Source: Pseudorhodoferax sp047601025 (GTDB lineage Bacteria > Pseudomonadota > Gammaproteobacteria > Burkholderiales > Burkholderiaceae_C). From it: DNA of 64,000 nt. Positions within the stretch are counted from its first letter, which is position 1; the number at the start of each line of letters is the position of its first letter. Under the pieces are notes generated by a model. That model saw only the letters and a program-made list of their open reading frames with translations. It was not told the origin of the DNA and made no database searches. The DNA lies in NCBI RefSeq assembly GCF_047601025.1, contig NZ_JASGJZ010000001.1, positions 1,550,001 to 1,614,000 of the forward strand. The letters run 5' to 3'. A program made the translations under genes and the position numbers. Positions 1 to 8,012 of this stretch are shown piece by piece.

Positions 1-11
1 AGGGCGTTCAT
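1..11 (-). CDS. 5' end of a gene running off the left edge, possibly proA (glutamate-5-semialdehyde dehydrogenase)
   Basis: Only the first codons are in the window: an ATG at 11-9 on the minus strand reads M-N-A-L. A -10-like CACAAT lies 7 bases upstream (19-24). In Comamonadaceae, proA commonly follows holA in the same direction and its product often begins Met-Asn-Ala-Leu, so the assignment rests on synteny and four codons only. If correct, ProA shares the intermediate glutamate-5-semialdehyde with the aminotransferase fusion two genes upstream. The gene body lies outside the window and the call is tentative. Confidence 0.35.
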
Positions 12-131
12 GGGCCGGATTGTGGCGCAGATGCCAGGCGCCTGCCGCCCCGCCGCGGGCCTGCCCGGGCGCCGGACGGCTGCGTGACGGCAAGGAGCGG
101 GTCGGGCGGTGTACTGATTAATGAGTCAGAG

Positions 132-1193
132 TCAGCGCGCCGGCGCCTGGGCGCAGGCACGCGCCATCGCCAGCGCCAGGCGCTGCAGGGCCTGCCAGCC
201 ATCGGTGGGCCAGTCCGGCACCTTCAGGCCCTTGACGATGCCGTCCACCATGTGGGCGCCGTGCAGCAGCCGCGCCAGCGCACGCGGCGACAGGCGCGGC
301 AGCACGCGCTCGAACAGGCGCTCGCGGGCCCCCCAGACACGCTGCTCGCGCAGCGCCATCGGCAGCGGGCGGCCGGCGGCCATGGCGTCCTTCACGCGCT
401 TCAGGGCGCGGATGTCCTCGGCCAGCGTGTAGTGCACCAGCACCGGCGCCTCGCCCTCGGCCTGCAGGCCGTCGAGCATGCGCTGCACGCGCAGCACCTG
501 GCCACCGAGCACGGCCTCGGACAGCTTGAACACGTCGTAGCGGGCCACGTCCAGCACGGCCCGCTCGACCTGCTCGAAGCCCAGCTCGCCGGCCGAATGC
601 AGCAGCGCCAGCTTGGCGATCTCCTGGTGCGCGGCCAGCAGGTTGCCCTCGACCCGATCGGCGAAGAACTGCAGCGTGCGCTGGCCCTCCTCGCCGGGCG
701 CGACCTGCTGGCCCTGGGCCTTCAGGCGCTGGGCGATCCAGGCCGGCAAGGCGGCGCGCTCGACCGGGTCGATCTGCACGGTCACGCCGGCGGCGTCCAG
801 CGCGGCGAACCAGGCGCTGGCCTTCGTGGCGCGGTCCAGCCGCGGCAGCGTGACGAGCACCAGCGTCGCCTCGTTGCCCTGGGCCTGCTCCGCGAGTTGC
901 TGCAGCGCGGCGCTGCCGTCCTTGCCGGGCTTGCCGGAAGGGATACGGATGTCCAGCAGCTGCCGGTCGGCGAACAGGCTCATGGCGCCGCCGGCGGCCA
1001 GCACGCCGGCCCAGTCGAAATGCGCGCCCTGCACCGTGAACACGCTGCGCTCGGTGTAGCCCCGGGCGCGCGCGGCGGTGCGGATCGCGTCGGCCGCCTC
1101 CTGCAGCAGCAGCGGCTCGTCGCCGTGCAGTGCGTACAGCGCGCGCAGGCCGCGCTGCAGGTGTTGCGAAAGCTGGGCCGGCGCGAGTTGCAT
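132..1193 (-). CDS. holA: DNA polymerase III subunit delta (clamp loader)
   Basis: Delta subunit of the clamp-loader complex, which opens the beta clamp and loads it on primed DNA. The 353-residue protein matches the usual HolA length. It has the beta-wrench N-terminal region (LYALHGDEPLLLQEAADAI), a degenerate AAA+ core without a functional P-loop, and the C-terminal collar domain with the DVFKLSEAVLGG segment. Its ATG lies 10 bases after the stop of the upstream aminotransferase fusion, so the two are probably co-transcribed. In related genomes holA directly follows lptE; here about 3.1 kb separates them. No clear terminator is visible after the stop codon. Confidence 0.93.
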   Translation of the reverse strand: MQLAPAQLSQHLQRGLRALYALHGDEPLLLQEAADAIRTAARARGYTERSVFTVQGAHFDWAGVLAAGGAMSLFADRQLLDIRIPSGKPGKDGSAALQQLAEQAQGNEATLVLVTLPRLDRATKASAWFAALDAAGVTVQIDPVERAALPAWIAQRLKAQGQQVAPGEEGQRTLQFFADRVEGNLLAAHQEIAKLALLHSAGELGFEQVERAVLDVARYDVFKLSEAVLGGQVLRVQRMLDGLQAEGEAPVLVHYTLAEDIRALKRVKDAMAAGRPLPMALREQRVWGARERLFERVLPRLSPRALARLLHGAHMVDGIVKGLKVPDWPTDGWQALQRLALAMARACAQAPAR

Positions 1194-1203
1194 GCGCGCC
1201 AGT

Positions 1204-3324
1204 TTAGGCGACCGGCCCCAGCTCCAGCGTCAGGCAACGGGCACTGCCGCCGGCGCGGCGGAACGCGTCCAGCGGCACGAGGCGCACGCCGTAGCCGTGC
1301 GCGGCCAGCCGTGCGCGCAGCGCAGCGCTGCACCAGCCCATCACGACCTCGCGGCCGATGCAGACGGCGTTGGCGGCCAGGTGCAGCGCGTCGTCCTCGG
1401 GCACTTCGATCAGCCGGCCGCCGGCCACCGCCTGCAGCTGCTGCCAGCCCTGCGGCGAGAACGCCTGGCGCACCACCAGCAGCTCGCCACCGGACAGCAG
1501 GCTCAGGCAAGTGTCCAGGTGGTAGAAGCGCGGGTCCACCAACTCCAGCGCCAGCACCGGCCGGCGCGCGACGACGGCCAGCGCCTCGCGGGCGCGCAGG
1601 TCCGAGCGCGGGCCGTGTCCCATCCAGCAAATGCCGCGGTGGTCGTCGACGATGGCGTCGCCCGCGCCTTCGAAGCACACGCCCTCGGGCAGGTGGTGCA
1701 GGCTGTCGACCACGCCCTGCGCGCGCAAGCGATCGAACACGGCCAGGCCGTGCGCCTGCTCGCCCTGGCGCTCGGCATGGCGGAAACGCGCCAGCAGCAC
1801 GCGGCGGTCCACCACCAGCGCGGCGTTGGCAGTGAACACCATGTCGGGCAGGCCAGGCACGGGCGGCATGGTCTCGACCTCGGCGCCCAGCGCCGTGTAG
1901 CAGGCGCGCAGCGCGTCCCAGCCGGCCCGGGCCTGGGCACGCAGCGCGGCGTCCTGCGGCTGCCAGCGCGACGGATCCATCCAGGGATTGATCGCGTAGC
2001 GCACGACGAAATGCTCCGGCGCACACATCAGCAGGCGCGGCGGCCGCGCCACGGGCGCCGGTTCGACCCCGGCGGCACAGCGCGGCGCACCGGCTGCCGG
2101 CAGCGTGGCCAGCACCTGGTCGAACAGGTCCACGCCTTCGTCGATCAGCGCACGCGTGATTGTCAGCGGCGGCGCGAAGCGGATCACGGTCTCGTGCGTC
2201 TCCTTGGACAGCACGCCGGCGCGCGCCATGCGCAGGACGACCTCGCGTGCGTCGGCGGCGGCCGGGTCCAGCTCCACGCCGGCCCACAGGCCGCGCCCGC
2301 GCACCGCGCGCACGCAGTGCGGCCAGCGCGCCTGCACCGCCTGCAGCCGCTGCAGCAGGTGGCGGCCGAGCGCGGCCGAGCGGGCGACCAGTTGCTCGTC
2401 CTCGATCACGCGCAGCGCCTCCAGCCCGACGGCCGCGGCCAGCGCGTTGCCGCCGAAGGTCGAGCCATGGCTGCCCGGCGTGAACACCTGCATCAGCCAG
2501 CGGTCGGCCACGAAGGCGCTGACCGGCAACAGGCCGCCGCCCAGGGCCTTGCCGAGCACCAGCGCATCGGGCCGGACGTCCTCGTGCTCGACGGCGAACC
2601 AGCGCCCGGTGCGGCCCAGGCCGGACTGCACCTCGTCGGCGATCAGCAGCATGCGGTGCGCGTCGCACCAGGCGCGTAGCGCGGCAAAGAAGCCGGGCGG
2701 CGGCAGCACGATGCCGGCCTCGCCCTGGATCGGCTCGACCAGCACGGCGCAGCTGCGCTCGGTGGTGGCCGCGCGCACGCTGGCGATGTCGCCGAAGTCG
2801 AACCAGCGGAAGCCCGGCGTGAACGGGCCGAAGCCGGCGCGGTACGCGGGTTCGCTGGACGCGCTGATGACCGTGGTGGTGCGGCCATGGAAGTTGTGCC
2901 GCGCGACCAGGATCTCGGCCTGGCCGTCGGCGATGCCCTTGACCTGGTGGCCCCAGCGGCGCGCGGCCTTGATGGCGGTCTCCACGGCCTCGGCGCCGGT
3001 GTTCATCGGCAGCGCCTGCTCGAAGCCGCTGACCTGGCAGAGCTTGTCGAGGAAGGGGCCGAGCGTGTCGCCGTGGTAGGCGCGCGAGGTCACGGCCACG
3101 CGGCCCAGCTGGCGCTGCGCCGCGGCCACGATGCGCGGATGCAGGTGGCCGTGGCTGACGGCGGAGTAGGCGCCCATCATGTCCAGGTAGCGCTTGCCGT
3201 CCACGTCCCAGACGTGGCAGTCCAGCGCGCGCTCCACGACCACGGGCAGCGGCGCGTAGTTGGGTGCGCAGTGCGCGCGCTCGGCGTCGATCAACAGCTG
3301 CGAAACGGGGGGATGGCGGTCCAT
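1204..3324 (-). CDS. Fusion of ornithine aminotransferase (N-terminal) and arginine dihydrolase/DDAH-like hydrolase (C-terminal)
   Basis: A 706-residue protein with two catalytic modules. Residues 1 to about 400 are a class III PLP aminotransferase of the RocD type, with NTGAEAVETAIK, EPIQGEAGI, ADEVQSGLGRTG and PLP lysine K259 in VLGKALGGG. An Ala/Pro-rich linker (about 400-430) leads to a guanidino-group hydrolase of the DDAH/ArgZ/CtlX fold: MCAPEHFVVRYAINPWM from residue 433, DMVFTANAALV, catalytic His602 in FYHLDTCL and catalytic Cys697 in GSARCLTLEL. The start at 3324 is chosen because AGGAGGG lies 8 bases upstream and similarity begins there; upstream codons are Arg-rich and unlikely. 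Inference: the C-terminal half turns arginine (or a methylarginine or citrulline) into ornithine or citrulline, and the N-terminal half turns ornithine into glutamate-5-semialdehyde. An Lrp-type regulator lies upstream. The substrate of the C-terminal half is not proven by sequence. Confidence 0.85.
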   Translation of the reverse strand: MDRHPPVSQLLIDAERAHCAPNYAPLPVVVERALDCHVWDVDGKRYLDMMGAYSAVSHGHLHPRIVAAAQRQLGRVAVTSRAYHGDTLGPFLDKLCQVSGFEQALPMNTGAEAVETAIKAARRWGHQVKGIADGQAEILVARHNFHGRTTTVISASSEPAYRAGFGPFTPGFRWFDFGDIASVRAATTERSCAVLVEPIQGEAGIVLPPPGFFAALRAWCDAHRMLLIADEVQSGLGRTGRWFAVEHEDVRPDALVLGKALGGGLLPVSAFVADRWLMQVFTPGSHGSTFGGNALAAAVGLEALRVIEDEQLVARSAALGRHLLQRLQAVQARWPHCVRAVRGRGLWAGVELDPAAADAREVVLRMARAGVLSKETHETVIRFAPPLTITRALIDEGVDLFDQVLATLPAAGAPRCAAGVEPAPVARPPRLLMCAPEHFVVRYAINPWMDPSRWQPQDAALRAQARAGWDALRACYTALGAEVETMPPVPGLPDMVFTANAALVVDRRVLLARFRHAERQGEQAHGLAVFDRLRAQGVVDSLHHLPEGVCFEGAGDAIVDDHRGICWMGHGPRSDLRAREALAVVARRPVLALELVDPRFYHLDTCLSLLSGGELLVVRQAFSPQGWQQLQAVAGGRLIEVPEDDALHLAANAVCIGREVVMGWCSAALRARLAAHGYGVRLVPLDAFRRAGGSARCLTLELGPVA

Positions 3325-3828
3325 GGCATGTGCCCTCCTTTCCCGACGACTGTAGGCACGGCGCACTGCGGCCGCGGTGAATCGGCGCCGCCGGCGCTGC
3401 CGGCGGCGGCAGACTTGCGGTGCCGGCACTTCCGATTCGGCTGCGGCGCGGCGCCGCGTCAGAAGGTGTGAACCTAAGAACGGCAGTGGACTGGCCGGAA
3501 CGCAGGCAAGTGCTTGCCGCACCCTGGAATTGATCGACTTCGCGACTCACCCATGGAGAACTGCCACGCAGTTGCCAAAAACGGCCGTAACCCCGTACCG
3601 GCACTTGCTTTCTTTGTTTTCGACATCACCCCACTGCCGTCTCTCGTTGCATGAACCGACCGCGGCCACCGCGAGGCGCGGCAAGCCACCGCCCTGGCTG
3701 GCGCCAGGGCAAGGACTGCAACGCCCGCAGGCGATCCGGCGTGCCCGGCCCACAGGACGAGGCCCGAAAACATCGGTGGTGCGAGAAGCAAGTGGTCATC
3801 GGGCCTCGCGTGGGTGTGAACGGTTCGT
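3325..3828. other. Gene-less stretch between the Lrp-type regulator and the aminotransferase fusion
   Basis: About 500 bases with no convincing coding frame; short open frames here have Arg/Ser-rich, shadow-like translations. The part around 3590-3660 is clearly more AT-rich than the flanking genes and would suit a promoter for the downstream minus-strand gene, but I cannot fix -35/-10 boxes. A GC-rich self-complementary block lies near 3378-3412. The nonamer GGTGTGAAC at 3465-3473 recurs as one arm of the inverted repeat at 3813-3835. Confidence 0.6.
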
Positions 3829-3835
3829 TCACACC
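3813..3835. repeat. 9-bp perfect inverted repeat overlapping the lrp stop codon
   Basis: The arms are GGTGTGAAC (3813-3821) and GTTCACACC (3827-3835), with a 5-base spacer. The repeat spans the stop codon of the regulator gene (3829-3831). There is no T-run on the minus-strand 3' side, so it is not a canonical intrinsic terminator. One arm sequence also occurs at 3465-3473, about 140 bases upstream of the fusion gene start, so a regulator-binding site is possible. Confidence 0.5.
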
Positions 3836-4302
3836 TTCCAGGCCAGCGGGAAGCCGCCGAACTCCTTGACCGTCTGCAGCTCGGTGCTGGTCACGATCTT
3901 CTCGATGCCCAGTTCGGCGTCCTCCAGCCAGCCGTTGGTCAGCCGCTGGTACTGCGCCAGGTCAGCGCAGGCGACGCGGACCAGATAGTCGTAGCGCCCG
4001 CTCAACAGGTAGCAGGCCACCACCTCGGGCGTGGCCTGCATGCGCGCCTCGAAGCGGCGCGAGGCAGCCTGGCGCTGGTCCTTCAGCGCGATCTCGGCGA
4101 AGAAGACGACCGCCGGGCCGATGGCGGCGCGGTCCAGCACGGCGCGGTAGCCGGTGATCAGGCCCTGGCGCTCCAGCTTGCGCACGCGGTTCAGCGTGGC
4201 GCGCGCGGACAGGTGCACCTGCTCGGACAGCGCCTGCACGCTGGCCCGGCCGTCGCGCTGCAGCAGGGCCAGCAGGCGCAGGTCGGTGCGGTCGAGCGCC
4301 AT
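3829..4302 (-). CDS. Lrp/AsnC family transcriptional regulator
   Basis: 157 residues, the typical size of an Lrp/AsnC regulator. The N-terminal winged HTH opens with LDRTDLRLLALLQRDGRASVQALSEQV and continues through LSARATLNRVRKLERQGLI. The C-terminal RAM/ligand-binding half contains VVACYLLSGRYDYLVRV and ends in FPLAWKV. It lies upstream of, and in the same direction as, the aminotransferase-dihydrolase fusion, which makes an amino-acid-responsive (arginine or ornithine) activator a reasonable inference. The gene follows lptE convergently in no way; it is the next gene 5' of the fusion and starts 51 bases before the lptE stop. The effector is not readable from sequence. Confidence 0.9.
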   Translation of the reverse strand: MALDRTDLRLLALLQRDGRASVQALSEQVHLSARATLNRVRKLERQGLITGYRAVLDRAAIGPAVVFFAEIALKDQRQAASRRFEARMQATPEVVACYLLSGRYDYLVRVACADLAQYQRLTNGWLEDAELGIEKIVTSTELQTVKEFGGFPLAWKV

Positions 4303-4353
4303 CGGCCGCGGCCTGCGTCAGAAGCGGCGAACGCGCGGCGCGCCCACGGCAGC

Positions 4354-4854
4354 TCAGATCGACCGAACCGCCGCCAGCCGCCGCATGATCTGCTGGACGA
4401 TGTCCGACTGCATGTCGCGGTAGAGCATCTGCTCCTCGGCGTCCTTGGCCAGCACCACGGATTCGTTGAAGCTCAGGTCGCGCTGCTGCAGCAGCTCGAC
4501 CGGCGCGAGCAGTTCCCGGCCGTCCTGGCTGCGCAGCCGGAAGCGAAAGCGCAGCCGCAGCTGCAGCTCGCGCACCTGGCCGGAAGACGTCAGGCCGACG
4601 ACGACGCGCTCGCGCTGGTCCAGCACGGGCTCCAGCACCACCTGGGCCTCCTTGATGCGGGCCGGATCGGTGACCACGGTCACGCGGCCGGTGCCGTTCA
4701 GGTTGCGGCGCAGTTCCAGCCCCATCGGCGAGGTGTCGGGCATGGACAGGTAGATCGAGGAGAACGCGAAATCCGGCGGCGCGCGCAACCGGAAGCCGCA
4801 GCCCGCCAGGGCCAGCGGGGCCGACAGAAGCAACAGGGTGCGCCGCGTCGCCAT
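4354..4854 (-). CDS. lptE: LPS-assembly lipoprotein LptE
   Basis: Outer-membrane lipoprotein that plugs the LptD barrel and helps insert lipopolysaccharide in the outer leaflet. The 166-residue precursor begins with a short charged segment and hydrophobic stretch ending in the lipobox LALAGC, with Cys19 as the lipidated residue, followed by GFRLR as is usual for LptE. The rest fits the LptE fold, including FNESVVLAKDAEEQMLYRDMQ near the C-terminus. Its start codon lies one base after the leuS stop, so translation is probably coupled to leuS. Confidence 0.92.
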   Translation of the reverse strand: MATRRTLLLLSAPLALAGCGFRLRAPPDFAFSSIYLSMPDTSPMGLELRRNLNGTGRVTVVTDPARIKEAQVVLEPVLDQRERVVVGLTSSGQVRELQLRLRFRFRLRSQDGRELLAPVELLQQRDLSFNESVVLAKDAEEQMLYRDMQSDIVQQIMRRLAAVRSI

Positions 4855-4855
4855 G

Positions 4856-7510
4856 TCACACCACCACGTTGACCAGGCGGCCGGGCACCACCACGACCTT
4901 GCGGGGCTTGGCGCCGCCGGAGAAGCGGGCGACCATCTCGTGCGCCACGGCCGCCGCCTCGATGGCGGCCTTGTCGGCGCCGGCCGGCACGCGGATGGAG
5001 CCGCGCAGCTTGCCGTTGACCTGCAGCATCAGCTCGACCTCGTCCTGCTCCAGCGCGCCGGCGTCGACCTGGGGCCAGGGCGCGTCCAGCAGCTCGCCGA
5101 AGCGCTGGTCGTAGCCCAGGCCGGCCCACAGCGCATGCGCGACGTGCGGCGTGGCCGGGTACAGGCAGCGCAGCAGGATGCCGAAGCCCTCGGCCAGCGC
5201 GACCGGCGCGCCGGCCGTGTCCACGGCCTTGAAGCTCTCCAGCGCGTTCAGCAGCTTCATGGCGCCGGAGACCACGGTGTTGTACTGCATGCGCTGGTAG
5301 TCGTAGTCCACCTGCTTGAGCACGCCGTGGATCTCCAGCCGCAGCGCCCTGGCCTCCTGGCCGAAGGCCACGCCCGCCAGGCCGCCGGCCACGGCGTCGA
5401 GCGCGGCGCCGAGGTCGCTGCCGCCGAGCTTGGCGCCGAAGTTCCAGACGCGGCGCAGGAAGCGGTAGCTGCCCTCCACGGCGGCGTCGTTCCACTCCAG
5501 CGTGGCCTCGGGCGGGGCGGTGAACATGGTGTAGAGCCGGGCCGTGTCGGCGCCGTACTTCTCGATCAGGTCCTGCGGATCCACGCCGTTGCTCTTGCTC
5601 TTGCTCATCGTGCCCACGCCTTCGTAGGTCACGGCCGAGCCGTCGGACTTGCGCCGGGCGCCGACGATCTTGCCGTCGGCGTCGAGCACGTTCTCCACGT
5701 CGCTGGGCCAGAAGTACTCGATGCCGCCCTTGTCGGTGCGGCGCGAGTAGATGTGGTTCAGCACCATGCCCTGCGTCAGCAGCCTGGTGAAGGGCTCGTC
5801 GATCGTCACCAGGCCCAGGTCGCGCATGACCTTGGTCCAGAAGCGCGCGTACAGCAGGTGCAGGATCGCGTGCTCGATGCCGCCGATGTACTGGTCCATC
5901 GGCATCCAGTACTGCGCGCCGTCCGCCACCATGGCATCGGCGTTGGCCGGGTCGCAGTAGCGCATGAAGTACCAGGACGAGTCCACGAAGGTGTCCATGG
6001 TGTCGGTCTCGCGCCGCGCGGGCCGGCCGCAGACCGGGCAGGTCACGCCGGCGTGGAAGCCCTCGTGCCGGTTCAGCGGATTGCCGCTGCCGTCGGGCAC
6101 GCAGTCCTGCGGCAGCACCACGGGCAGGTCCTGCTCGGGCACCGGCACGGCGCCGTGCTCGGCGCAGTGGATGATCGGGATCGGCGTGCCCCAGTAGCGC
6201 TGGCGGCTGATGCCCCAGTCGCGCAGGCGCCAGGTGGTCTTCTTCTCGCCCAGGCCCTTCTCGGCCAGCGCGGCGGCCACGGCGTCCACGGCCTCCTGGT
6301 AGGACAGGCCGCTAAAGATGTCGGAGTTGATGGTCACGCCGCGCTGCTTGTCGGCGTACCAGTCATGCCAGTGGTGGTAGTCGTAGTGCTGGCCGTCGAC
6401 GTGCACGACCTGCGTGATCGGCAGGCCGTACTTCAGCGCGAACGCGAAGTCGCGCTCGTCGTGCGCCGGCACGCCCATCACGGCGCCGTCGCCGTAGCCC
6501 ATCAGCACGTAGTTGCCGACCCACAGCGGCACGGCCTTGCCGCTGATCGGGTGGACGACCTCCAGGCCCGTGGCCATGCCCTCCTTCTCGCGCAGCGCGA
6601 GTTCGGCCTCGGTCGTGCCGCCCTTCTTGCACCGCTCGACGAAGGCGGCCAGTGCCGGATCACCGGCCGCGGCGTGCACGGCCAGCGGATGCTCGGGCGC
6701 CACGGCGCAGAAGGTCACGCCCATGATGGTGTCGGCGCGCGTGGTGAACACGTACATGCGGCCGTCGCCGATCAGCGCGCCCTGCGCGTCGCGGATCTGG
6801 TGCGTGAACGCGAAGCGCACGCCCTCGCTCCTGCCGATCCAGTTCTCCTGCATCAGCCGCACGCGCTCGGGCCAGCCGGGAAGCTGGTGCTGCACGTGGT
6901 CCAGCAGTTCCTCGGCGTAGTCGGTGATCTTCAGGTAGTAGCCCGGGATCTCGCGCTTCTCGACCACGGCGCCGGTGCGCCAGCCCTTGCCGTCGATGAC
7001 CTGTTCGTTGGCCAGCACGGTCTGGTCCACCGGGTCCCAGTTCACGACCTGGGTCTTGCGGTAGGCGATGCCCTTCTCCAGCATCTTCAGGAACAGCCAC
7101 TGGTTCCACTTGTAGTAGGTGGGGTCGCAGGTGGCGACCTCGCGCGACCAGTCGATGGCCAGCCCCATCGCCTGCATCTGCTTCTTCATGTAGGCGATGT
7201 TGTCGTAGGTCCACTGCGCCGGCGGCACGCCGTTCTTCAGCGCGGCGTTCTCGGCCGGCAGGCCGAAGGCGTCCCAGCCCATGGGCATCAGCACGTTGTG
7301 GCCGTTCATGCGCAGGTAGCGCGTGAGCATGTCGTTGATCGTGTAGTTGCGCACGTGGCCCATGTGCAGCTTGCCGCTGGGGTAGGGCAGCATGGAGCAG
7401 GCGTAGAACTTCTTCCTGCCGGCGTCCTCGGTCACGCGGTAGGCATCGCGCGCGCGCCAGTGCGCCTGGGCGGCGGATTCGACTTCGAGATGGTTGTACT
7501 TGTCTTGCAT
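4856..7510 (-). CDS. leuS: Leucyl-tRNA synthetase
   Basis: Cytoplasmic class I aminoacyl-tRNA synthetase charging tRNA-Leu. 884 residues, with the HIGH-type motif HMGH (49-52) in PYPSGKLHMGH, a CP1 editing insertion (AVMGVPAHDERDFAF, where the Asp limits mis-charging), a small Cys cluster (CPVCGRPARRETDTMDTFVDSSWY) and the KMSKS loop in the form TMSKSKSNGVDP. The C-terminal anticodon-binding domain is intact. First gene of the leuS-lptE unit; exbD lies 65 bases upstream on the same strand. Confidence 0.97.
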   Translation of the reverse strand: MQDKYNHLEVESAAQAHWRARDAYRVTEDAGRKKFYACSMLPYPSGKLHMGHVRNYTINDMLTRYLRMNGHNVLMPMGWDAFGLPAENAALKNGVPPAQWTYDNIAYMKKQMQAMGLAIDWSREVATCDPTYYKWNQWLFLKMLEKGIAYRKTQVVNWDPVDQTVLANEQVIDGKGWRTGAVVEKREIPGYYLKITDYAEELLDHVQHQLPGWPERVRLMQENWIGRSEGVRFAFTHQIRDAQGALIGDGRMYVFTTRADTIMGVTFCAVAPEHPLAVHAAAGDPALAAFVERCKKGGTTEAELALREKEGMATGLEVVHPISGKAVPLWVGNYVLMGYGDGAVMGVPAHDERDFAFALKYGLPITQVVHVDGQHYDYHHWHDWYADKQRGVTINSDIFSGLSYQEAVDAVAAALAEKGLGEKKTTWRLRDWGISRQRYWGTPIPIIHCAEHGAVPVPEQDLPVVLPQDCVPDGSGNPLNRHEGFHAGVTCPVCGRPARRETDTMDTFVDSSWYFMRYCDPANADAMVADGAQYWMPMDQYIGGIEHAILHLLYARFWTKVMRDLGLVTIDEPFTRLLTQGMVLNHIYSRRTDKGGIEYFWPSDVENVLDADGKIVGARRKSDGSAVTYEGVGTMSKSKSNGVDPQDLIEKYGADTARLYTMFTAPPEATLEWNDAAVEGSYRFLRRVWNFGAKLGGSDLGAALDAVAGGLAGVAFGQEARALRLEIHGVLKQVDYDYQRMQYNTVVSGAMKLLNALESFKAVDTAGAPVALAEGFGILLRCLYPATPHVAHALWAGLGYDQRFGELLDAPWPQVDAGALEQDEVELMLQVNGKLRGSIRVPAGADKAAIEAAAVAHEMVARFSGGAKPRKVVVVPGRLVNVVV

Positions 7511-7577
7511 GGAGCGCGGGCGGAAAGGGGGCGGCGCTGGGCCGGGCGCCAGGATTCTAGAGGCGCGGGTCCGCCGC

Positions 7578-8012
7578 TCAGGGCGTTGTGGTCTTGCGCT
7601 CGGCCACGAATCCGATGCGGTTCAGGCCAGCCTGCTGCGCGATGTCCATCAGCTCGACCACGCGGCCGTAGGGCACCTGGGCGTCGGCACGCAGCTGCAC
7701 CTCGGTGTCCGGGTCCTGCGCGGCGCGGCGGTCCAGCGCCTGGCGCAATTGCGCGGCCGTGACCGGCTGGCCATCCAGGTGGATCCGGCCGTCCGGCGTC
7801 AGCGCCAGCTGCACCGACGCGGCCGGCGCGCCGGGCTCGGCGCTCTCGGCGCGCGGCAGGTCCATGCGCAGGCTGCCCGCCATCAGCGGCGCCGCGATCA
7901 TGAAGATCACCAGCAGCACCAGCATCACGTCCACCAGCGGCGTGACGTTGATGTCGGCCATGGGGCCGCCGCCACGGCGGCCCTCGCCCTGCTCCAGCCG
8001 GCCGAAGCTCAC
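7578..8012 (-). CDS. exbD: ExbD/TolR-type biopolymer transport protein
   Basis: 144 residues. A cytoplasmic N-terminus is followed by a single membrane span containing the conserved Asp (DINVTPLVDVMLVLLVIFMIAAPLM) and a periplasmic domain ending in FVAERKTTTP. Together with ExbB it converts proton-motive force into movement of TonB or TolA. I place the start at the GTG at 8012-8010, which overlaps the exbB stop (GTGA, 4 bases); this gives the normal length and a translational coupling. Upstream residues in this frame are Arg/Pro-rich shadow sequence. ExbD and TolR are not separable with confidence here; no tolA, tolB or pal follows. Confidence 0.9.
   Translation of the reverse strand: MSFGRLEQGEGRRGGGPMADINVTPLVDVMLVLLVIFMIAAPLMAGSLRMDLPRAESAEPGAPAASVQLALTPDGRIHLDGQPVTAAQLRQALDRRAAQDPDTEVQLRADAQVPYGRVVELMDIAQQAGLNRIGFVAERKTTTP

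Noticed and set aside
3474..3791. A 105-codon open frame on the minus strand in the gap before the fusion gene
   Set aside because: Composition (Arg/Ser/Ala-rich, no domain, no ribosome-binding site) is like chance frames in GC-rich DNA, and overlapping frames of equal quality exist.
4838..7762. A 974-codon open frame antisense to leuS, and an even longer one opposite ssb/uvrA (39799-43110)
   Set aside because: Products are His/Gln/Arg/Ala-rich with no recognisable domain; such antisense frames follow from codon bias in GC-rich genes. LeuS, SSB and UvrA are unambiguous on the other strand.
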